A stretch of DNA of 64,000 nt from an uncultured Opitutia bacterium (GCA_903840355.1 CAIMFJ010000002.1:1-64000); one strand, 5' to 3'; shown: positions 15,001-30,000, counted from the stretch's first letter. A program made the numbers and translations. Notes: generated by a model from the sequence alone, not told the origin.

Positions 15001-18000
15001 GGCGGGGCCACTGTAGGGACCCGAAGCCACTAAACCACCCGCACCGTTGATAGTAATTAAGTCGGCTTGAGCGGAGAGCGCATTGGCCCCGAAGGTTAAG
15101 TTGCCACCGTTGATCGTGGTCGTACCGGTGAAGGTATTCGTGCCCGAGAGGACGACGCTACCTTGCGACGAGAAGAAGCTCGACGCGGCACCGACGACTA
15201 AATTATTCGCACCCGTGAGGTTCGAGGAAACCGTCAATTGCGCCCCACCACCACCGAGGTAGTAAGTGTTACCGGCAGGCGTGAGCGTACCCGAGTAAGT
15301 CGAGTTCACCGAAGCACCGAGCATCAGCGTGCTGTAACCAGCGAAGTTGAGGTTTTGGCTGCTATCCCCCGTCAAGGCTAAGGAGCCCGACGACGAGACT
15401 GATAACTTACCCGAGTTCAACCAAGCTTGCGGATCGGCATACATGCCCGAGGCAATGACCGTACCAGGCTGCACTACCAAAATCGTGGAGTTCGGGGTGT
15501 TGGTCAACGTCCCCGCTTGGAACAAGGCCGCACCGTTCCACACGTATAGGGCCGTCGCATTGTTCATCACAATCGGCGCCGTGTAAGTGACTTGGCCACC
15601 GACCACTGGCATCGGCCAAGATTGCGAACCTTGGTAGAAGATACCCGAATTGTAACCGGTAATCGAAGCGGGGAACGTGATGTTATCCGTGCGCGAGAGC
15701 ATGAAGTCGCCCCCGTTCACCACGATGCTGGCGCCCGCTCCGACGGAACCGGTCGTCGAGACCGCCGCCATGTTTTCGTTCGCTTCAATGTAATAACGAC
15801 CGATAACGAAACGACCTTGGTCCGAACGCAACGTGCCCGTAAAGGCCGTGGCGTCGCCCTGAATCCAGAAGTACGAGGAACCCGTCTTCGCCAAGGTACC
15901 CGAACCCGTGATTGCTCCGGTAACCTTCACATCTTGACCCGTGTTGGTGCCGCCCGTGTTCACCACGTCCGTACCACCACCCGCCGTGAGGCCGCCATAC
16001 CAAGCCATATTCGTGCCGACATTCGAAAGCGTACCGCCATCGTTGATCACGATGGTCGCGCTATTGCGCACGGTGTTACCGTTCAAGATGAGCGAAGCCC
16101 CATTATTAATGGTAATCGTCTTGCCCGTGTTCTGACCAAAGTCGACGGGGGCCCCAATCGAGAGCGAACCCGCGTTGACGACGATGTTACCCACGTTCGC
16201 AATCGGTGCGACGAAGTTGATGGTGACCGTACCCGTGCCGAGCTTCGTCAGCGTGTAACCACCCATGTCCAAGAGGCCGTAGTTACCGTTACCTTGATCG
16301 TAGAGGGAGAAGTTGTTTGGACCACCGATGCTGGCGTTGCCCGCTAATTGGAGGTTGCGGATTAAGTTCGTCGAAGCCGTCGACGAGGAGTTGATAATCG
16401 CACCGAGACCACCGACCCCCGTGCCCGAAATCACGAACTGCTTATTCAACGCGACGTTCGTGCCGAAGACATCGAGCGTACCGCCGCTGCTGATGGTGAT
16501 GCTCGAGCCCGTACCGCCGAGCGACGAGGAATTGATCACCTGGAGCGTACCGGCCGATTCCGTGATCGCACCGTAGAAGTTCACCGCCGGGGCGTTCAAG
16601 CTGACCGTACCCGTCGAGGTGAGGAGGAACGTACCACCGCCCGAGAGGCCTTGGGCGAGGTTCAAGTTCTGCGTGCCTTGGATTTGCAACGTGGCCTTGG
16701 GATCAATCGTCAAGGAAGACGCCCCGAGCGACGACATGCCGCCGAAGCTGAGCGTTCCATTGAAGACTTCTACCGCACCGAACGAAGCCACCATGCCCGC
16801 ACCGGCTTGCGAGAGCAATTGCTGCGTGCCCGCGCCGTTCATGAAGACGTTCAACGCCCCGCTGACGGTTTGCAGACCACCGGTGTAAGACCAGACGTCA
16901 CCCGCTTGCGGGGTAAGACGCAGCGCCGCTTGAGCGGAACCGGAGTTCTGGATCATCGAACCGGAATTCGTGGCCGCCGAAACGAGACCGCGGACTTGTT
17001 GGATCGAGCCGTTCAAGTCGAACGTCGCGCCGTAACCACCGTTCGCAAACGTCAACACGTTCGCACCATTCAATTCTTGCGTGCGCGTGGCCGAAGTCGA
17101 ACCGTCCGTGCCCATCTTGAGGGTCACCGCGGCCGTGCCGTTACCCAGCGTCACATTACCCCCGACGACCGGTGCGAAGTTGAGCGCGCTGCCGTACATG
17201 GCGAGGTCCAACGTGCCGCTGTTGAGGCTGACGTTACCCGAGATGGCACCTGGTGCATTGAGGGTGACCGTACCCGCCCCAGCGATGTTCACGCCGTAAC
17301 CACCCGCGATTTGGCCAGTGTAAGTGAGCGTCGTGCCCGAAGCCGCTGCCAGGGTCGAGACGGCGGTTTCCGTGATGCCGCGGTTCGCCGCGATCGTCAC
17401 GTTGGCGTTCGCTTGCAAGGTCGCACCACCCAAGGTGATGGCCGCGGGCGTGGCCGAGCTCGGAATCGCTCCGAGTTGCGAATCAGCACTGAAGGCGAGC
17501 GTACCCGCGTTCACCGTGATAGCACCGGTATTCAAATTACCAAACGCCATGGACGACGTGAGGCTGGTGCCCGTGGCCGCCGTGGAGAGCGTGAGGGTCG
17601 AGCCGTTGATCGCGGCAATCGTCGTGCCGGCCGCGAAGTTCGCGCCGGTGATGGATTGACCGACCGCCAAGCCCGACGTACCCGTCAAGCCAGTGATAGC
17701 CGTCGAACCTTGAATCGTCGAACCAGTGATGGTGTAATTACCCAAGGTCAACGTGCCCGTGCCTACCTTAGTCAAGGAACCCGCGCCAGAGAGTACGCCG
17801 GCGTAAGTCGTCGAAGCGTTGTTACCACCCACGGTGAGGGCCACCGCGGCAGGCGTGCTGGCGGTGTTGAGCAACGAGAGCGTGTTCACGCCTTGCAAGC
17901 CACCGAAGGTCGCCGTGGTGAGCGTACCGAAGTTCACCGCACCCGTGTCGGCGGTGTTGAGGTCGAGCGTACTCGAGCCCAACGCACTGCTGTTGCCGAG

Positions 18001-21000
18001 CGTCAAGCTGCCGGCCGAGATGCGCGTGTTACCGGAGTAGGTGTTCGCCGCATTGAAGACGAAGGCCCCTGCCCCGCTGAGCGTGAGCGCACCCGTGCCC
18101 GCAATGCTGCCATTGACCGTCAAGGTCGTGGAGGCCGCCGCGTTCAACGTCGCCGCCGCATTGACTTGAATATTACGGTTCGCATTCAAGGCCGTGGTGG
18201 CCGTGATGGCGAGCGTGCCACCGTTCAAGGTGACGTTCGTCGCCGCCGCACCTGGAGCGGCACCGAGGGCGTTATCCGCCGCGATCGAGACCGTGCCGTT
18301 ATTGATATAGGTGCCACCAGTGTAGGTATTCGCACCCGTTAAGACCAAGGCACCTGAACCCGTCTTGGTTAAGGCCGTGGGAGCCGTACCGTCGGCAATC
18401 ACCGCGCCGATCGACAAGGTGCCGGTCGAGCTTTGCGTGACGATGAGTTCGTTGGAAGCGCCCACCGTGAGCGTGCCGTTACCGGTCGCACTGAGCGTGA
18501 AGTTTTGCGAGCCCGTGAGGAGTAAACCACCCGTGCCGAGCGTCAGCGTGTTGCCCGCGAGCGCCAAGGATTGGGACGCCACCGTGGGTGCCAACTTCAA
18601 GGAGTTGATCGTGGTGTTCGCTGCGAGCGTCGTGTTCGCCGTCACCGTCGCATTAGCCGTCGCGGCATCCGTGCCGTCGCCGACGAGCGTAGCGTAAGAC
18701 GAGAAGGCCGTGACGCCGGAGTTGGCATTCGCCACCGCGAAGTCCGAGCCACCGACCGTCAAGTAACCACCGACGATGCCGTTGACGTTGCTATTCGAGA
18801 GAACCAAGCCGTTGGCCGCCCTAGGCGTGCCGACGTTCGTTAAGTTCGCCGTCGCACCGGTGTTGCGTGCCAAGGTGGCATTGAGCGCCAAGCTCGTGGC
18901 CGAGCCTTGCGTGAGCACGATCGAGGAAGCTCCGTTCGTGAGCGTCAAGTTGCCCAAGGTTTGAGCGTTCACCGCCGAGGCCTTACCCGCGAGCGACAAG
19001 GTCGCGTTCGAGAGGTTAACGTTGTTACCCGAGGCGAGGATGTTCGCCGCAGGCGACGTGGCTTGCGTGAAGTCTAAGGCGAGCGTGCCGGCGTTGACGT
19101 TCGTCGCGCCGGTAAACGTGTTCGCGCCGTAGAAGGTTTGCGTGTTCGTGCCATTCTTGGTCACCGAGCCCGCGCCCGAAATCACGCCACCAAAGGTCGC
19201 GTTGCTCGAGCCATTGAGCGTCAAGGCGACGGCATTCGAGGCCGCATTCGTCAACGACAGCGTGCCCGAAGCACCTGCGATCGTCGGTAAGGTCTCAGCC
19301 GTGACCGCCGAGCCGAAGGAGACATTGCCACCCGAGAGGGCCAAGCCGCCGACGTTCAACGAGCCGTTGAAGACTAAATTACCTGCACCCGCGACGGTGA
19401 GCGTGGAGCTCGTGCCGGTGACATTGCCACCCACGGTGAGCGTGTTCGCCGCGACGGTGACGGTGTTGTTACCCGAGAGGGTCACCGGACCCGTGCCGGT
19501 GTTGAGGCTGTTCGTGCCCGCAAAGGTGAAGCTACCATTCCAGGTTTCGGCGTTGTTATTCGCCAAGGTCAGCGCCGAGCCGGTGCCGACATCCAAGGTA
19601 CCACCACTCAAGGTGAGCATCCCGAGGCCGACCGCGTTCGCATTGCCGAGCGAGAGCGTACCCGCCGAGAGCGTGACGCCCGTTTCCGCGTTGTTGCCCG
19701 TGAGCAAGAGCGTACCGGTGTCGACGTTCGACAACGTCCCGAAACCAGCGATAGTGCCACCGTAGGTGAGCACCGTGCCCGAGGCGACGTCGATGCCGCC
19801 GTTGCCTTGCAACGCGATGCCGCGATTGCTGCTCAACGTCATCGTGGTCGTGGTGCCAAAGTTACCACCGTTCAAGGTGATTGCACCGTTCGAGTTATTC
19901 GCGTTCGCGGCAACGCCGAGAGCGTATTCCGAAGCCGTGGCCACTAAACCGCCGGTGATCAAGATCGGACCCGACCAGCTATTGATGCCCGCCAAGGTCA
20001 ACGTGCCCGAGCCACTCTTCGTGAAGCCCAAGTTGCCGTTGATCGAAGCGACGTTTTGCAACGTACCCGACTGGGCATTCAGGATGACGTTTAAGTTCGT
20101 GCTGTTAGCATAAGCGGCGGTGTATTGACCAATCGCATTGCCTTGTAGGTCCAAGGTACCGCCCGCGAGGACGACACTGCGACCGACGTAGGTCACGCCC
20201 GTACCCAAATTACTCGTGGTCGCGTAAACCCCACCGCCTTGGGTGATATTACCACCCACCGTGACCGTACCACCCGTGATGTTAAAGACATCGTTACCAG
20301 GAGTTCCAGCCGCTGCCATCGCACCAAGGTAAATACCGCCGGCCCCGACGATGAAGCTACCACCGCCCACGGAAATGTTATTATCCGACAAGCCGGCATT
20401 CGTCGTCTTTGCCGCCATGTTGATTTGGTAGGCGTTGAACGTACCCGTATCGAAAGTGAGTTGCGACACGTGCGTACCCGTCCGTGCATCCGAGTTTAAG
20501 GTCACTAAACCTGCGAGGATATCGACGCTGTGACCCGCCAATAAGAGGTAACTTCCGGCATTATAACCCGTGGGATTGCCAGAAGCTCCCAAGGTAATCG
20601 CCACCCGACCATTGCCCGTGGCATCGCGCAAGGTTAAGGAACCGGAACCGCTGTTGAAGTTAAAGGTACCACCGTCGCGACCACCCGTACCGATGTTGAT
20701 GGTGTTGACGTAAATCGTGTTCGTGCCGCTACCCAAACTCAACATGTGCTGCGAAGTAGCACCCAAGACGCTGAGCGGAGATCCTGCACCACCGACCGTG
20801 AGCGTACCGGCTTCAATCTTATTGTTCGTAGCAAGAATTAACTTCGACTGCACCGAGCCGTTATCGCTGTATTGATCCAGAATCAAACTGCCAGTGGTAC
20901 CCAAGTTAGCAGTGAAGTTGGTCAATCCCGACATATCGACCTGAGTTTGGTAATACGCGTTAGTTAAGTTACCGGTGTTAATCAGGAACGTGCCGCCGTT

Positions 21001-24000
21001 GTTACCGACGTAGAGATTACCGCCACCCGCAAAGACAATCTTGCTAACCCCAATCAATCCTGTGGTGACACTGGCGTAGTTATTCCCTAGGTTAACATTA
21101 CCCAAAATATTGAGGGTATGGTTCGCACCGATGGTGATGGTGTCCGTGGGGAAGGTCGACGTGGTGCCGGTCTTCCCGTTCTGCGCCGTCAAGGAGGTGA
21201 AGGTGGCATTGGCGTTGGTGAAGTCCAACGTGGTCGAGGTCGTGCCGATCGAATTCGTCGAACCGATGAGCAACGCACCGAGAGTGTTCAAGGCACCGGT
21301 CGTCGTCTGCACCGGATCATTGAAGGCGTAAATCAGCGTACCGCTATCGATGGTGAAACCACCGGTGGTGTAGACCGCACCATTCAACGTCGTGGTACCA
21401 GCACCGTTCTTATAAATATTACCCGTGCCGAGGATTTGACCCGAGAAGGTCGAGGTACCACTCGTGAGCTGCAACTGATTGGCGCCCAAGTTCACCGTAC
21501 CACCCGTACCCGACAGGGCCACGAGGGTTACCCCCGTGGTTAAGGTCAAGTTCGCACCAGGGTTAATCGTCACCGTGCCCGTACCGGCGGCGGTGGCATT
21601 GCTCAACACCACCGTACCCGCACCGACGGTCAAACCACCACTGAAAGTATTGACGCCACTGAGCGTAACCGTACCGAGACCATCCGCCTTGCTCACAAAG
21701 CCCGTACCGGTGCCAATAATCCCGGAGATGGTGATGTTACCATCACCGCCGAGCACTAAGTTTTGATTCGTAGCCGTGACCCCACCCGCAAGGGTCAAGG
21801 TGCCGGCTTCCGAATTGATACGCGACTGACCTGATAAGGTAACCGCCGTCGAAAGCGTATTGCTGCCCGAGACGTTACGCAAAGCGCCCGCGTTATTGAT
21901 ACCACCACCGGTGATGGTAATCGCTTCAGCACTCGTGATACCGCCTTGAAGTTCTAAGGCACCCGAGCCCCCTACCGTCGTACCACCGTTGGTGAACGTC
22001 AGCGCCGTGGACGCTGCCACCGCCGTGGTGATGGAGTTATTGATGACCACCGTAGGCTGACCGGTGATGACCGTGTTAGCGGGCACCAACGTCGTCGTCG
22101 CGGCACTGATGGTGATGCTCGTACCGGGCGTGATGGCCGTGATGGTCGCACCGGTCGGAATATTAGTACCCGTGATGACTTGACCGACGTAGAGACCGGC
22201 CGTGCTACCGGTGTAAGGAATCGTGGTACCCAAGGCTGCCTGGACGGCCGTGCTGATGAAGCCCGAACCAGGGATGACGGAGACGACATAAGAACTCGAA
22301 GGAGTATTGCCACCCGTGACCGCTTGGCCAGGGAGGATGTTCGCGATACTCGCAACGGGAATCGAAGCCACACCCGTGGCGGAAGCCGTGGTCGCCGAGC
22401 TCACCGCCACCGTACCCGCGGCACCGAGGGCCGCGGCATTACCGATGTTCACCGTACCGGTATTGATGGTAACGTTACCGACGAAGTTGTTCGCCCCAGT
22501 TAATTGCAAGGTGCCGGTACCACTCTTCGTGATATTGCCCGGACCAGTGATCGTACCCGCAAAGGTGGTCGAGGTGTTATCGCTACCGACGGTGAGAACT
22601 TCGCCCGTGGTACCGATGTAATTTAAGTTCAACGTACCCGCCGCACTACCTGCCAACGAAGGCAAGCTATAGGACGTGACCGTGGCGAAGTTGGTGACGC
22701 CACCATTGAGGGTGAGCGTGCCCGTGCCCGAGGCGGCGGAGCTACCGATGGTGAAGATACCACCGTTGACCACCGTACCACCAGAGAAAGTGTTCGCACC
22801 CGAGAGCGCGACCGTACCGCCCGTGGCGGTAACCGTCGCCGAGGCACCAGGAGCCGAAGCTAACGGTGCATTCAAGACCACACCGCCGTTACCCGTGATC
22901 ACCGTACCCGAAGCAATGGCCGTGGTGATGTTGTTATTAATCGTGATGCTCGTACCTGGCGTGATCGCTGTGATGTAGGAGTTCGTTGGCACGTTCGCGC
23001 CGCCCGTGACGGGCATGCCGACGTAAAAACCGGCAACGTTACCCGTGAAAGGAATGACGCCCGTACCCGTACTGCTTGCAGAAGTGGTGGTAAACGTCGG
23101 AGCCGTGGAAACCACGCTCGCAATCGTCGAGCCAGGTGTCACCACGCCACCGGAGACCGTCACTTGCATCCCCGAGGCCAAATTGCCGATGCCCGAGGAG
23201 ATAGGCAAGAACATGGTATTGGCCGCCGTGGCAATGGTTGCCGTGGTCGCCGTGACCGTCGTACCGGCGTTGATATTCAACTGACCCGCACCGGCCACAA
23301 TACCGGCCGAGGTGAGCGTCGTGTTCGTGGAGGCCGCTAACGCACCGTTCGCCGCGGTGATGCCGCGGTTGGCACTCAGCGTGACGTTTGCGGTCGCTTG
23401 GAGCGTACCACCGTTGTTCAAGACGATGCTACCTGGGGTCGCCGAGCCTGGTGCCGCACCAAGGTTGAGATCCGCTCCAAATTGGAGCGTACCGCCGTTG
23501 ATGTAATTCGCACCGGTGTAAGTGTTCGCAGCATTGCTGAGAACTAACGTCCCTGGACCCGACTTCACCACCGCGTTGCTACCCGAGATGACACCCGAGA
23601 TCGTCAACGCCGCCGTGGCGTAATCTTGGATGAACAAGGAACCCGTGCCCTGCGTTAAGTTCGCAGAGATGGTGTCAGCCACCGTCACGGTCTTATCGAC
23701 CAAGAGACCGCCGCTGGTGATGGTGAGGAGGAACGAACCGCTGAGGGCTTGCACCGTCGTGCCCGTGAGGCGCAACGCGTTCACGCTTTCTGGAGCGGTG
23801 AGAACAGTGTTAGCCGCCGTTGAAGAATAATTCGTCGTGGCGCTCGTACTCGCAGCCAATAAAGCGGTTTCACCCGTGAGGACGCTCGAACCTGAGGTCG
23901 AGGGGACCAACCAACCCGCACCCGCATTCGCCGTGGCGTAACCACCGAGGATGCCGTTCGTGGCGGTATTCGAAATGTTGATACCGTTCGTCGCACTGAG

Positions 24001-27000
24001 CGGGGCCGGGGGCAAGGTGACGTCGATCGTGCCACCCGTCGCTGGGGTGATGGTACCGACCGTGAGCGCCAATGGATTCGAAGTGGCGTTCGCGTTCAAG
24101 ACAATCGCGCTGGCGCCGGAATTGACCGCCAAGCTGGCGAAGGTTTGGGCATTCGTCGTGCTGGCCTTACCCGTGAGGGTCAAGGTACCACCGCCGAGTT
24201 GCAGGGCCGAACTCGCGGACAAGATGTTCGAAGCAGGCGAAGTGGCCTGCGTGAAGTCCAAGGTTAAACCACCGCGGTTCAGCGCGGTCGCACCGGTGTA
24301 GGTATTGGCATTGGCCAACGTCAACGTACCCGTACCCAACTTGGTGACCGAGCCCGTGCCGCTGATGACGCCGATGTAAGAGGTGCTGGCGTTGTTCGTG
24401 CCGACGGTGAGGGCCACCGCGGTCGAGCCGGCATTCGTCAAGCTGAGCGTACCCGCCGTACCCGACAAACCAGGCAACGTGAGGGTCGTGATACCGGTGG
24501 CGACGTTGATCGCCCCGCCGGTTTGCGTGAGGGCGCCAGCACCGAGCGCCGCCGTGTTACCAATCGTCAGCGTACCGGCCGAAACCGTGGTACCACCGAA
24601 GTAAGTGTTCGCACCCGAGAGTACAACCGTACCCGCCGAAGGAGCGAGCGACAACGAGCCGAAGCCGTTGACCACACCCGCCACCGTCAAGGTTTGACCC
24701 GAGGAAGCGTCGAGGACGTTCGCCGTACCAGAGAGTAATTCTACGCCACGGTTTGCACTGAGCGTCGTGGTGGTGGTGTCTAAGAGCGTAGCACCCGTCA
24801 GGCGCAAGGCGCCCAACTTAGCGCTCGAAGGCGCCGCACCGAGGGCCGAGTCGGAATTGATCGACAACGTACCTGCCCCGACGATGACCGAGCCGGAGTC
24901 GCCCGAGTTACTGGCAAAGGTGTTAACGCCCGAGAGCACTAACGTCCCCGCACCATACTTGTGCAACATACCGGTACCGCTGATGACACCGCCGAGCGTC
25001 AACGTACCTGCCGACGTCGTGATGACGCGCGTGGCCGTGAGCGTGGTGGCCGCCGTGCCTAAATTCAACGACGAGCTGTTCGTACCCGTGTACGTGAAGT
25101 CCGCACCGAGCGCGATGCTCGTGAGACCCGCAATCGTCACCGACGCACCGCCAGGCGAAGTGTTATCGAGGACGAGCGCACCGCTTTCCGCGATGTTGAA
25201 GGCCCCCGCACCGAGCGCGCTGGCATTGTTCAACGCCAAGCCGCCTTGACGCCACGTGAAACCACCCGTGAAGGTATTCGCACCCCAGAGCGTGGTCGTA
25301 CCCGTACCGGCCTTAATGATGGGATCCGCCCCCGCGAGGACCGCGGTGATGGATTGATTGTAAGTCGTGGGTTGGAGGTAAATCGTACCACCACCCGCCA
25401 AGGTCAAGGCACCCGTGCCGGTGATATCCCGGCTGATCGTGAAGAGGTTGTTCGCGTTCGTGGTCGTCAGCGTCGAAGCCGAGTTAACCTGCGCAGGCAC
25501 GAAGAAGCCCACGTTCAGGTATTGGCCCGTTTCAGAACCGTTACCGGAATTGCTGATGGCTACCGTACCGCCGTTGAAGACGAAGTTCGCGGTCGTGGTA
25601 TTCGGCGAACCGATACCCCAAGCCGAGGTGACATTCACCGTACCACCGTTCAAGTTATAATACGAGTTCGTGGCATTGGCGGCACGAACGTCGATACCGA
25701 TGAAGTTCGTGTTCACCGTGCCGGCGTTTTGATTGAAGTTACCGGTACCGTCGATGGAGACGTAGATACCACCGATTAATTCACTTGTAGTGCTTGCGAT
25801 CGGACTTTGACCAGATTGAGTTTGCGGAGGCGAGTCGGCGTAGATGTTCAACGTACCGCCGTTCATCGTATACGTGCCGAGACCGCTCCAGTGCGCCACG
25901 CGCAACTGACCGAGGTTCACCGTACCGTTGGTTTGCAGCACGGAAGCTGGCGTTAAGGAGCTCGAGTCCACAATCGCCAGTTCTACGGCGTTGATGGTCG
26001 AGTTGCCATTGATCACCAAGAGCGAGTTATTCGTCGAAGTACCTACCGAGATATTACCACCGCTACCGCCCGTGATACCGATGAGGTTCGAGAGGTTGAT
26101 GGTAGCACCGTTCGTTTGCACGCCGAGGCCAGTGGTATTGATATATAAGTGAGCCGTGGTGCTGATGGCATTGGAGCCGTATTGCGTTCCACCCATCGTT
26201 GCCGTGTATTGCGAAATCGTCTGCGTCGGCAGGAGAAGGTAACCATCCGAACGCGCGATATTCAGGGTCGCGTTGCGCCAACCCGTGCCCGCGTTATTCG
26301 TCCCGCCGTTGCTGTATTCACCATTGAGGATGATGTTCCCCGAGAACGAACCCGTGGTGCCACCGTTACCGATGTTCAACGTGTCCGTACCCGTAGCCGA
26401 AACTAAAGCCCCTTGATTGACGACCACCGTGGGCACGTTCAATTGGCCCGTGATGGTAGCGGTGCTGCTCGTCGTAGTCGTGAAACCACCGAACGACAGG
26501 ATTGCCGTGGGTTGGACGCCGGTGATGAGACCCGAAAGCGTCACCGTGAGGCCGTAAGAGGAAATCTTAGCCGCACCGTCGACGGCAATATTACCCGAAA
26601 TCGCACCACCATCCGAACGGATTGCCCCGAAGCCACCGTAGTTCGCCAGGCCCGTGAGAGCGGTGTAACCGCCGCTGTTGTAACCCGTTTCGGCATAACC
26701 TTGGCCCGTGATGACCAAGTTCTGGGTGATCGTCCCACCCGTAGAATAAATCTGCGAACCACCTTTAAGGACGATGGTCATGTTCGAGGTACCCCAGTAA
26801 CCCGCTGGATTGGTCCCCGCTTGATAACGGTAGGAACCTCCCCCCGCATTTGCCCCTTGGCCCACTCCGATTTGAGCCCCGGTACCATTGCCTAAAACGC
26901 CACCCGTGGCGACGGTCAGGACGTCATTCGTCGCATAACCCGTTCCGGCATTGTTCACGAAAATACTGGCGATGGCACCGTTGATGACGGTGATGTTCGC

Positions 27001-30000
27001 CGTGGCTCCCGTACCCGTACCGCCCGAGAGCGGCACGTTCGCGAAGTAACCATTGGTGTAACCCCAACCACCCTTCTGAATCGCGAGGTAGCCCGCCGAA
27101 TTGTTGAACACGAGCGTACCCGTGAAGTTGCTCGTCGCTCCCGCGAGAACCCAGTTCGCACTGTCTACCCCGGAAGAACCGGCGGCAAAGTGCGGATCGA
27201 GATTCACCGTACCCGAACCGACCACCGAGTTCGCCAAGCGCACTAAACCGTCGGCACGGATTAAGTTCAACGTCGCCCCTTGGGCCACGTTGAAGGTCAT
27301 CGCCGAGCTGACGTCATTGAGGGCGTAAATATTCGAAGCCGCGAGGGACGTACTGATCTTAGACGAGTCCAAGCTCAGCGTACCGGCGTTCACGTAAACC
27401 GTGCCCGAGAAATTATTGATGCCCGTGAGCGTGGCCGTACCGGCACCCAACTTGGTGATGGACGTAGCTCCGCCGGCATTATCGAGGATGCTCGAGTTGA
27501 TTTCGAAACTCGCACCGGTGTTTTGCTGATTGATGATTAACTCGTTCGCCGCACCAGCAGTGCCGGGAGCGATTGCACCACCTACCAAGGCCGCCGTGCC
27601 GGTACCGATGTCGGAGCCGACTAAGATGCCGCCCGACGTGAGGTTGTTCACGCCCGAGAGGGTTACCTTGACCGGAGCGTCCACGAGCAACGCCGTGGCC
27701 GTCGAGCCTGCGGTTTGCGTGGAATTCACGGTGGCATTGATGAGCGCCCCCGCCGACCAAGTGTCGTTGGTGTAACCGCCCGCGACGACGCCACTGAAGG
27801 CGCCGTTGTTATTTTGAGCGAACGTGTTGCCGTTCACCGAAGCCCAAGGATAAACCACGAGCGAACCCGCCGTGGTCGTCGTGACCGACGAACCCGAGGG
27901 AATGGCAATGTTCAAACCGCCACCGACCGCACGCGTGATGGCACCCAAGTTCACCGTGGTGTTCGCCCCGGTGAGCGTGAGGGCGTCATAGCCCGTGTTA
28001 ACCGTCGTCGAAGCAAAGGATTGCGAAGAGCCCGAAGACGCGCCCGTGACCAAGAGGGTACCGTTATTCAGGACCAAGCCCGTCGTGGGCAATAAGTTCG
28101 CCGCAATGGAGCCCGAACCAAAGTTCAACTGCAACGTACCGGCATTCAACGTCGTCGTGCCCGCGTAAGTCGAGGCGTTCGTGAGGGCCAGGGTACCCAA
28201 GCCATACTTGGCCAAGCTACCGGAACCCGAGATGGCGGCACCGACCGTCAAAGTCGTGCCGGCGTTGTCATTGAACGAACCTGCACCGGTGAGCGTCACC
28301 GAGCGGCTCGAGCCGAGCGTGAAGCTCGCGGTGTTTTGCAACGAACCACCGGAGAGCACTAAGCCCGCGGTGGACGCACCTAAGTTCGCATCGGAAGAGA
28401 CCGAGCCCGAGCCCGCCGCAATCGTGAGCGGACCGGTGAAGGTATTCGCCCCACCGAGAACTAACGTGCCGATACCATTCTTGGTAAAGCCGGCACCAGA
28501 ATCAGAAATAATGCCCGAGAGCGTGGTCGTGAGCGCCGAGCCCGCGACGTCGATCGTGGGATTCGCCACCGTGATGGCGACGTTACCCGTGAGGGTGACG
28601 TTCGCCGCGGCCGTGAAGCCATCGAAACCAGCATTGCCTGCTAAGGTCACGGCATTGGCCAACGTGCGAGGCGCGACGTAAGAGGTCAGCGCACCGCCAT
28701 TGAGCGTCAAAGTACCCGTACCCGCCGACGCGTTATCACCCAAACCGACCAAACCACCCGTGACGGTTAAGCCACCGGTGAAGGTGTTCGGCGAAGCGAG
28801 CACCAAGGTGCCCTGCCCGGCCAACGTTAAACCAACCGAGCCCGAGACCACGCCTTCTTGCGTGACCGTAGCTTGCGGGCTGGCGACGGTGATGGTGCGA
28901 TTCGCACCGCCCAGCGACATCGCGCCGAGCAAGTAAAGACCGTTACCCGCGACTGGACCACCGAGCGCGACGTTGCCGCCTAACGCAATCGGATTGACCA
29001 AGGTACGCACCGTACCATCGGACATCAGCCCGCCGCCATTCAGCGTCAAGGTACCGAGACCGACAGGGCTATTGGTGATCGTCTGACCGGTCGTCGAGAC
29101 TTCGACGTAGGTCGTGTTCCCACCGAGGATTAAATTACCGGCGTTAACGGTGACGCCACCCGCAAAGGTGCTCGCACCCGAGAGGTATAACGAACCCGCA
29201 CCGGCTTTAATCAGACCCGAGGTTGGACCAAAGGCGTTGGTGATAACGCTCGAGATGATTAAATCCGTCGGAGCTAAGCCCGACGTGGTAATCGTGCGCG
29301 TCGCACCCGCTAAATCGAGCGGCACCGAGATCGTCGGAATGGTGTAAGGATTATCATTGATGGCCGTGATGGCATTCGTCGTGCCGCTGATGGCCAAGAG
29401 CCCCGTACCCGAAACCAGCGCTTGCGAAGAGTTCGCCACGTTGGCCGCTTGATTCAACGTCAACGACGTGATGGCGTTCGTGCTCGTGCCTAAATTCAAC
29501 GTACCCGAACCGTTGATGGTCACGCTGGTGTTCGCGCCAAAGATACCGTTCGCGGCGGCATAAGTAGAACCCAGTGCCGTGTAAGCGTAATTGAGCGTGC
29601 TGACGCTCACGTTACCCCCGTTGAGTACCAAGTTACCAGGAATAATCGTGCTTCCCAGAAGACCACCGGTCCCGGAGCTCACCCCGATATTCATCGTGCC
29701 GGCATTCACATAAGTCGTGCCACTGTAAGTATTGGACCAAGTCGTGTTGATCGGCGCCCCAAAGGTGAGGCTACCCGAAACCGCACCCGAAGTCGCGGTC
29801 GACAGCGTGACGGCCGTACCGTTCACCGAGGCGACCGTGGTACCTACGGCGATGCCCGTACCAAAGACCGATTGACCTGCCACTACGCCCGTGCCGCTAG
29901 TGACGGTCAGAGCCGTGGAAGAAGCCAACGCGGTACCCGTGGTGACCACGCCAAGCGGAGAATAACCGAAGAAGAAGTTGCCGACCGTGCTCGACGTCGT

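Noticed and set aside
16651-18342. Long plus-strand open frame of 563 codons, and many shorter ones between 180 and 51700
   Set aside because: They lie antisense to the giant gene, are Arg/Glu/Val/Thr-rich low-complexity products of its repetitive codons, and show no domains, starts or spacing of real genes.
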